Assembly: GCA_964393615.1 (NCBI GenBank)
Contig: CAYMUR010000119.1
Location: 1-5,838 of the forward strand
Source of the DNA: CAYMUR01 sp964393615
GTDB taxonomy: Bacteria > Planctomycetota > Planctomycetia > Pirellulales > Pirellulaceae
DNA length: 5,838 nucleotides
Reading direction: 5' to 3'
In this document: positions 1 to 3,858 of the stretch, in pieces
Layout: every line of letters begins with the position of its first letter
How positions within the stretch are numbered: position 1 is the first letter of the stretch
Program-made: the position numbers and the translations under genes
The notes under the pieces: model-generated
What the model saw: the letters and a program-made list of their open reading frames with translations, nothing else
The model's database searches: none
What the model was told of the DNA's origin: nothing

Positions 1-160
1 CGTCAGTAACGCGACTTATGGCTCGGGGCTGTTGCAGTCTTTTCACCGCAAAATCGCCCTAGAATCGCTGAAATATAGCTGCGTGTCCCAATTTCTCCCC
101 TGCTGGCTCCCCTTGCGTCCACTTCTATCCGACCGTCCCTCCATTTTTTTTAAACGCCCC
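1..160. other. Left-edge region without a supportable gene
   Basis: The second plus-strand frame is open from base 2 to a TAA at 188-190, about 62 codons. Its translation has no recognisable motif and reads like non-coding sequence, so I do not call it as the end of an upstream gene. The minus strand shows only a short GTG-initiated stretch running off the left edge, with no convincing ribosome binding site. A run of eight T (144-151) lies just before the promoter described next. It could act as an A/T-rich UP-like element, but I see no stem before it that would make it a terminator. Confidence 0.4.
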
Positions 161-188
161 TTGACGACCAGACAAAAATTGCTAAACT
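161..188 (+). promoter_or_regulatory. Candidate sigma70-type promoter for the DUF1559 gene
   Basis: TTGACG at 161-166 matches the -35 consensus at five of six positions. TAAACT at 183-188 matches the -10 consensus at four of six, with a 16-base spacer. An A/T-rich stretch with a T8 run lies upstream. Transcription would start near 195, giving a leader of roughly 100 bases before the ATG at 292. This is pattern matching against the bacterial consensus. Planctomycete promoters are poorly characterised, so the assignment is tentative. Confidence 0.4.
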
Positions 189-197
189 AATCGCAAC

Positions 198-212
198 TGA
201 GATTCATTATCA
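198..212 (+). promoter_or_regulatory. Fur-box-like operator candidate
   Basis: TGAGATTCATTATCA matches the 7-1-7 Fur-type consensus TGATAAT-N-ATTATCA at 12 of 14 fixed positions, and the right half is perfect. It lies about 10 bases downstream of the candidate -10 element, where a bound repressor would block initiation. The site is also embedded in a wider A/T-rich stretch with GATT (201-204) and AATC (215-218) as inverted ends. A/T-rich 15-mers can match this consensus by chance, and no Fur gene is visible in the window. The assignment to the Fur/PerR/Zur family is therefore inference only. Confidence 0.3.
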
Positions 213-291
213 TTAATCACTGGGGGTTTCTCAGCCAAGTTCACAACTGTCTGTTTTTACCCTATGCCTGAGGAGTGGAGAAGATTTACCC

Positions 292-1320
292 ATGTTAAGG
301 TTTCCCCGTACAAAAACAGCTTTTACCCTAGTAGAACTCCTGGTGGTAATCGCTATCATCGCGGTGCTCATTGCCCTGCTACTGCCGGCAGTGCAAGCTG
401 CACGTGAAGCAGCACGCCGTATGTCATGCACGAACAACATCAAGCAAATAGGAGTGGCACTGCATAATTTTGAGTCGTCACATCGCCATTTCCCCTCGAG
501 CTGGCAACCCGTGGTAGGTCCGCTGGGGTCGGTCGACGGCTGGTCAGCCCAGGCTCAGCTCCTGCCTTACTTGGAACAGTTACAGCTTCATGACACGATT
601 GATTTTGACCTGTCTTACAATGTGACCAGTATCGCGATTGGTGCGAATCCAGCGCAACCGGTCGGTTCTGTTCGGGTACCAACCTATTTATGCCCCTCGG
701 AAACCGGCGATCGCATGCGACTTAAAAATGGATCTCCCCATTTTTATCCCCTGAATTATGGCATGAACGTCGGTACCTGGTTCGTATTTCAACCGAATGC
801 AAAAGCCCGAGGCAACGGAGCTTTTTACCCCGCCAATTACACGCAGCCACGTGATTTTCGCGATGGCCTGAGTAATACGGTAGCGGTCGCCGAAGTTAAA
901 GCATGGACTCCGTACTTTCGCAACGCGGCACATGATGACCCAACGCTGCCCAATGCACCAACGACCGTTCAGTCACTGGGCGGAGATTTCAAGACGAATA
1001 GTGGCCACACCGAATGGGTGGACGGACGATCGCATCAGACTGGGGTCACCGCTGTGTTTTCACCAAACACCAAAGTGCCCTACGTCAACGATGGGACTGA
1101 ATATGATGTTGACTGGACCAATCAACAGGAGGGCAAGTCTGACTCGGTGGGAACCTATGCGGCGGTGACCTCACGCAGTCATCACGCAGGTGGCGTGAAC
1201 GCAGGCCTGATGGATGGTTCCGTCCGGTTCGTCAGTAATTCAGTCGAACTGGAAGTCTGGCGATATTCTTTCACGCGTGCCGGTGAAGAAACCGCATCGT
1301 TATCTCAAGTCTCCTACTGA
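292..1320 (+). CDS. DUF1559 domain protein with type IV pilin-like N-terminus and H-X9-DG motif
   Basis: This is a 342-residue protein of the planctomycete DUF1559 family, whose function is not established. It starts with a short basic leader (residues 1-10) ending in Ala, then F11-T-L-V-E15. E15 is the +5 glutamate of prepilin-like proteins, so a prepilin peptidase would cut between A10 and F11. The Ala replaces the more usual Gly. A hydrophobic helix (about 12-36) follows, then the family-typical RRMSC-NN-KQIG-ALHNFES block at 42-62. The motifs LCPSE (133-137) and DGLSNT (191-196) follow. Near the C-terminus H298, D308 and G309 form the H-X9-DG signature. The length is normal for the family. 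The ATG at 292 is preceded by GGAGAAG (277-283), about 8 bases away, and it is the only start that keeps the complete prepilin leader. The protein is probably anchored in the cytoplasmic membrane or assembled as a pseudopilin, with its bulk outside the cytoplasm. It appears monocistronic, with a candidate promoter and Fur-like site upstream and a convergent gene downstream. Confidence 0.95.
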   Translation: MLRFPRTKTAFTLVELLVVIAIIAVLIALLLPAVQAAREAARRMSCTNNIKQIGVALHNFESSHRHFPSSWQPVVGPLGSVDGWSAQAQLLPYLEQLQLHDTIDFDLSYNVTSIAIGANPAQPVGSVRVPTYLCPSETGDRMRLKNGSPHFYPLNYGMNVGTWFVFQPNAKARGNGAFYPANYTQPRDFRDGLSNTVAVAEVKAWTPYFRNAAHDDPTLPNAPTTVQSLGGDFKTNSGHTEWVDGRSHQTGVTAVFSPNTKVPYVNDGTEYDVDWTNQQEGKSDSVGTYAAVTSRSHHAGGVNAGLMDGSVRFVSNSVELEVWRYSFTRAGEETASLSQVSY

Positions 1321-1421
1321 AATACTTCATTTCCAGACGTCGCCTGCGCATCGGAACGATGAGCAGACCAAAAACCTAGGCGAAAGCCGATTTCAACTAA
1401 AACAGTACTGCGCTTTCGGGC

Positions 1422-1443
1422 TCCAAGAATTAGCGATCTTGGA
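1422..1443. repeat. Perfect 7-bp inverted repeat between convergent genes
   Basis: TCCAAGA (1422-1428) pairs perfectly with TCTTGGA (1437-1443) across an 8-base loop. It lies about 100 bases after the DUF1559 stop codon and about 80 bases beyond the stop of the converging minus-strand gene, so it could serve both transcripts. No T-run follows on either strand, so it is not a standard intrinsic terminator. A second weak pair, CGAAAGC (1381-1387) with GCTTTCG (1412-1418), has a 24-base loop. Apart from these I see nothing in the 1321-1524 gap. Confidence 0.3.
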
Positions 1444-1524
1444 ATTCAAACGATCTGCCTAATGGTCAACTTGCGATTTTCACTATAAATGGCGACGAAC
1501 GTTTTCGGTACAAGCCACAAGACG

Positions 1525-2610
1525 TTATCTTCGTAGCATAAATCGTCGGGACACTCTGCGGCGCTTATGAGCGAGACAATTTTGGATTGAGGTGATTGGA
1601 CAGTTCAGCACATATTGCGATAATCGCTGCCGCTGTTGGAACAACAAATCGTCGTAGACCGCTGGATGCTCCTCCAGATAGCTGATCCGTTGAATCGCTT
1701 CAGCCGTAGATTGCACCCAGGTTTCTGGAGGTAACAATTCACGGTGCGTTACCGTTGCAGGATCAATCAACACAAGCGTCCCTAGTGAAATCGCTTCGAT
1801 CACCGAATTACCACGAATCCGACGCCCTCCAAGTTTTAAAAAGTATTTTGCGTCATAAATCTCTGACAGGTTTTCGGAGATAAGTTGTCGATGCAGTCGG
1901 ATGGGATGCCCCAATGCTTCCAAAGGCAAAAAAGCGTGCGGCACACGAACCACGGGACGTTCTGAACAACTGTTAATTTCAGCATAAATACCAAGTTGTC
2001 GGCCAGGGCGTTTCACGTGTCGCCTCATAAGTGATTCCAGGCAATCGGCACCGACAAACGTATAGGGAAAGTCCACAACGCCCATTTTTGACGCGATTCG
2101 ACCGCGTGCTTCTTGATTCAAACAAACATCGTATCCAAAACGCACGCTTTTCATCGCTAGATTGGCTTCGCCAATCATGTAACAAAATAGTGTTTGGCGA
2201 TACTGCCGCACCAGTTTTCTTGGCAAACTCACATTGATACTGATCACAACATCGTAGTCGTTCCATGCCACATCGTAACAACTCACCGAAAAATCTGCGT
2301 GTGTTTTCTGACAACCCGGTTTAAAAAAACCACAGCCCGGCAACTGGTCTAGCCTCTTGGTTTTCAGCAAATACAACTGGTCTGCAAGGTGCGGGAGCAC
2401 CCGCCGATATATTTGACATTCCCTCGCCACTTCCTCCTGGACAATATGAAAATCAGCACCCAACAACGTGAACAATCCGATGGGCCCCACACGGTTTGAT
2501 GACGAAAACAACACGCTTGCTGGATCTCGTTCATTGGCACCGCAAACGTACAGATCTTGATAGACATCCTGTTTGACAAGTGCTATGCGAATGGGTCTTT
2601 CTCCACGCAA
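1525..2610 (-). CDS. Glycosyltransferase-like protein, probable GT-B fold, hypothetical
   Basis: The frame encodes up to 361 residues and ends with TAA at 1527-1525. I do not recognise a named family. An N-terminal beta strand with a short loop (IRIALVKQDVYQDLYV, residues 7-22) looks like the first strand of a Rossmann domain. A second strand-like segment, YDVVISINVSLP, lies at 119-130. The C-terminal part contains GNSVIEAISLGTLVLIDP (267-284), resembling the G-x-x-x-x-E-A-x-x-x-G donor-binding region of GT-B glycosyltransferases (GT1/GT4-like), with E272 in the expected place. A helical segment (AEAIQRISYLEEHPAVYDDLLFQQRQRL) follows, as in GT4 proteins, then a very basic tail. There is no signal peptide or membrane helix, so it is probably cytoplasmic. 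It stands alone, convergent with the DUF1559 gene and divergent from the FHA gene. The start is uncertain: no in-frame ATG occurs before residue 145, an in-frame TGA lies at 2622-2620, and TTG at 2610 is the most upstream usable start. Sugar-transfer activity is inferred from motif resemblance only. Confidence 0.7.
   Translation of the reverse strand: MRGERPIRIALVKQDVYQDLYVCGANERDPASVLFSSSNRVGPIGLFTLLGADFHIVQEEVARECQIYRRVLPHLADQLYLLKTKRLDQLPGCGFFKPGCQKTHADFSVSCYDVAWNDYDVVISINVSLPRKLVRQYRQTLFCYMIGEANLAMKSVRFGYDVCLNQEARGRIASKMGVVDFPYTFVGADCLESLMRRHVKRPGRQLGIYAEINSCSERPVVRVPHAFLPLEALGHPIRLHRQLISENLSEIYDAKYFLKLGGRRIRGNSVIEAISLGTLVLIDPATVTHRELLPPETWVQSTAEAIQRISYLEEHPAVYDDLLFQQRQRLSQYVLNCPITSIQNCLAHKRRRVSRRFMLRR
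2590..2604 (-). promoter_or_regulatory. Shine-Dalgarno-like GGAG placed for an ATT start of the minus-strand gene
   Basis: Read on the minus strand, GGAGAAAG (2604-2597) lies inside the first codons of the long frame. Eight bases after its GGAG comes ATT at 2592-2590, in frame, followed by codons for RIALVKQDVYQDLYV. Initiation there would give a protein starting directly at the first beta strand, which is a usual layout. The TTG at 2610 has no comparable GGAG upstream. ATT is a rare but real start codon (for example infC in Escherichia coli). An alternative is initiation at TTG with weak or no Shine-Dalgarno. Confidence 0.3.
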
Positions 2611-2683
2611 GGTTGCATTTCATGAACCCCAACATCCGGATCTAGGGGCGGAGTTCTTCAACAAAAACTATTTATTTCTTGAA

Positions 2684-2730
2684 ATCGCAACAAGGCCAAT
2701 CGCTCTCTAGCGGGATTGGCCCGTGGCGAT
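2684..2730. repeat. Two-part imperfect inverted repeat with strong stem-loop potential
   Basis: The outer arm ATCGC (2684-2688) pairs with GCGAT (2726-2730). After an internal loop (2689-2693 against 2722-2725), GGCCAAT (2694-2700) pairs with ATTGGCC (2715-2721). The inner arm CGCT (2701-2704) pairs with AGCG (2709-2712) around a four-base CTCT loop, leaving G2713-G2714 bulged. C2701 could instead pair with G2714, extending the outer helix to eight pairs. This gives 16 pairs in 47 bases, much more than its surroundings. No T-run follows directly on either strand. It could be a leader structure in the minus-strand transcript (about 75 bases upstream of that gene), a small RNA, or a protein-binding palindrome. 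Confidence 0.45.
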
Positions 2731-2786
2731 GTGATTACGAATTCCCCGGAGACAGAGGGCTAGCGGGTGTTTAGATTTTTACCAGC

Positions 2787-2816
2787 CACCCGATTATTTC
2801 GTCCAACGCACCCGAT
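2787..2816. repeat. CACCCGAT direct repeats, 22-base period
   Basis: CACCCGAT occurs at 2787-2794 and again at 2809-2816. The 22-base centre-to-centre distance is close to two helical turns, so both copies would face the same side of the DNA. An inverted partner, CGGGTG, lies at 2764-2769 and can pair with the first copy across a 17-base loop. The spacing and the location upstream of the FHA-like gene suit a regulator binding site. Two copies of an 8-mer in 340 bases is only moderately unlikely by chance. Confidence 0.25.
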
Positions 2817-2950
2817 CTGAATCGAGTGTGAAGGAACCGTCGCCAGCCAGCAAAATTGCTTGCACGATCACTAAGGCTATTCCCGACGTCTATATTAACC
2901 ACTTTTTCATGTTATTTGCTTGAAAGCCCATACTTTGAGGGTCTTGGAAC

Positions 2951-3517
2951 ATGCACAAGCAGTCTCCCCTTGAGAATAATCCACATATCTTGCCAGGACC
3001 GCATTCTCGGTCAAAATTCCCCAACGTTGAAATAGAAATACTCCAAGGCCAGGCACGCCAATTAATTCGCAAGTTTTCTGACCGTGTTTTTTTGATAGGT
3101 ACCGACACCGACTGTGACATGGTGCTCGGTGATCCGGTGTTCCCGGAAGTGTATGCCTATTTCTTTCTAACTAAACAAGGGGTTTCACTACGACATTTGG
3201 GCCTGGGTCCCATGTTTACAATCAATGGACGGTTGCTGCAGTCGACAACGGTGTTTGACGGTGACTTGGTAAAAATGGCTCGATACGAGTTCCTGATTCA
3301 TATTAATTGGGATTTAGACCCGGGTCACAAGATGCACCACCATGGCTCAACAAATCCGGCTCCCTCAGAAGACCAATCACCTCGAGACCAATTTGAAGCA
3401 TTACTGCATGACGTCCATGAGGTAGTACATCTACCCGACACGCTAGCATCGCCAAGTCCAACCTGCCTTCCAATCGGCCAATCACCCCCGTTGTCATCCG
3501 CTCCCAAGTCAGCGTAA
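2951..3517 (+). CDS. FHA-like domain protein with degenerate phosphopeptide-binding residues
   Basis: This 188-residue protein has a forkhead-associated-like core at about residues 26-118. FLIGTDTDCDMVLGDP (47-62) matches the usual IGR-x-x-x-CDI-x-L-x-DP entry, INGRLL (91-96) matches the conserved NG turn, and DGDLVKM (103-109) matches the GD-x-I-x-I strand. Known FHA domains bind phosphothreonine through the Arg of the GR motif and the Ser and His of S-R-x-H. Here the Arg is Thr51 and the S-R-x-H region reads PEVYAYF (65-71), so the key residues are absent. A tail of about 70 residues, rich in Pro, Ser and His, follows, with HHH at 129-131 and no predicted structure I recognise. There is no signal peptide or membrane segment. 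The ATG at 2951 is chosen because GAGGG (2937-2941) sits nine bases upstream and an in-frame TGA lies at 2936-2938. The gene stands alone. Its partner and function cannot be told from the window. The FHA-like call is fairly safe; phosphopeptide binding is doubtful. Confidence 0.75.
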   Translation: MHKQSPLENNPHILPGPHSRSKFPNVEIEILQGQARQLIRKFSDRVFLIGTDTDCDMVLGDPVFPEVYAYFFLTKQGVSLRHLGLGPMFTINGRLLQSTTVFDGDLVKMARYEFLIHINWDLDPGHKMHHHGSTNPAPSEDQSPRDQFEALLHDVHEVVHLPDTLASPSPTCLPIGQSPPLSSAPKSA

Positions 3518-3858
3518 GACGTGTTCTGAAACGATCATCCGGACCTATGGACACGAATTTTACGGAAGATTTAATGCACCTCTAGTCCATATGCGCCACC
3601 GTTGGTATGCTAAAAGACCCAGCAGACACAAGCAGCGCCGCCCGACATTCTTCACCCGTCAGCTTCACAACATCATCGCGTTGTATTGCCCGTGAGTTCC
3701 GATGGACAAACGTCACTTTTTCACAAACTTCGCGCACCACTAGTATTCGCCACCCGTTGTTGATGATCTCATCCTATCCTACTGATCCTGTTCAACAAAA
3801 ACATGTTGATCCATAAGCGATTCAGGAACCTGAGCATCTCCCACTGGGCAACATCGTC
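3518..3858. other. 341-base gap between FHA-like gene and YgiQ gene, no supported gene
   Basis: A 69-codon open frame at 3607-3816 (+) is Ser/Thr/Arg-rich without any motif or ribosome binding site and is probably chance. A 34-codon basic frame at 3591-3695 (starting MRHRWYAKRP) also lacks a Shine-Dalgarno. A 12-codon frame at 3547-3585 is equally unsupported. I found no clear terminator for the FHA-like gene. TTGTTG (3757-3762) and TACTGA (3780-3785), 17 bases apart, are a weak promoter-like pair upstream of the YgiQ gene. Confidence 0.5.
3792..3809. repeat. Short perfect inverted repeat upstream of the YgiQ gene
   Basis: TCAACA (3792-3797) pairs with TGTTGA (3804-3809) across a six-base loop (AAAACA). 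It is flanked by two copies of TGATCC (3783-3788 and 3808-3813). It lies 50 bases before the chosen YgiQ start and just downstream of the weak promoter-like pair, so it could be an operator. The stem is short and A/T-rich, so chance occurrence is quite possible. Confidence 0.2.

Larger units (their letters stand above)
2611..2950. other. 340-base divergent intergenic region
   Basis: No credible gene lies here. It separates the minus-strand glycosyltransferase-like gene from the FHA-like gene and should hold both promoters. It contains the stem-loop at 2684-2730, an A/T-rich patch at 2660-2683, and the CACCCGAT direct repeats at 2787-2816. TATATT at 2891-2896 could be a -10 element for the FHA-like gene, but I see no good -35 partner. 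GAGGG at 2937-2941 is that gene's ribosome binding site. No minus-strand promoter could be assigned with confidence. Confidence 0.6.

Noticed and set aside
2..190. Open frame from the left edge as the 3' end of an upstream gene
   Set aside because: The translation has no family features and overlaps the promoter-like and T-run sequence; 62 codons open at an edge is weak evidence.
1381..1418. CGAAAGC/GCTTTCG inverted repeat as a terminator for the DUF1559 gene
   Set aside because: A seven-pair stem with a 24-base loop and no T-run is too weak to call.
1979..2314. 111-codon minus-strand frame inside the glycosyltransferase-like gene
   Set aside because: It lies entirely within the longer frame, has no recognisable motif, and is a shadow.
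3574..3585. GGAAG followed by ATG-CAC-CTC-TAG, a possible three-codon minigene
   Set aside because: Such short start-stop patterns are common by chance and nothing ties it to a regulated gene.
3607..3816. 69-codon plus-strand open frame as a gene
   Set aside because: No Shine-Dalgarno, low-complexity Ser/Thr/Arg composition, no motif, and an overlapping alternative frame; it is not distinguishable from chance.
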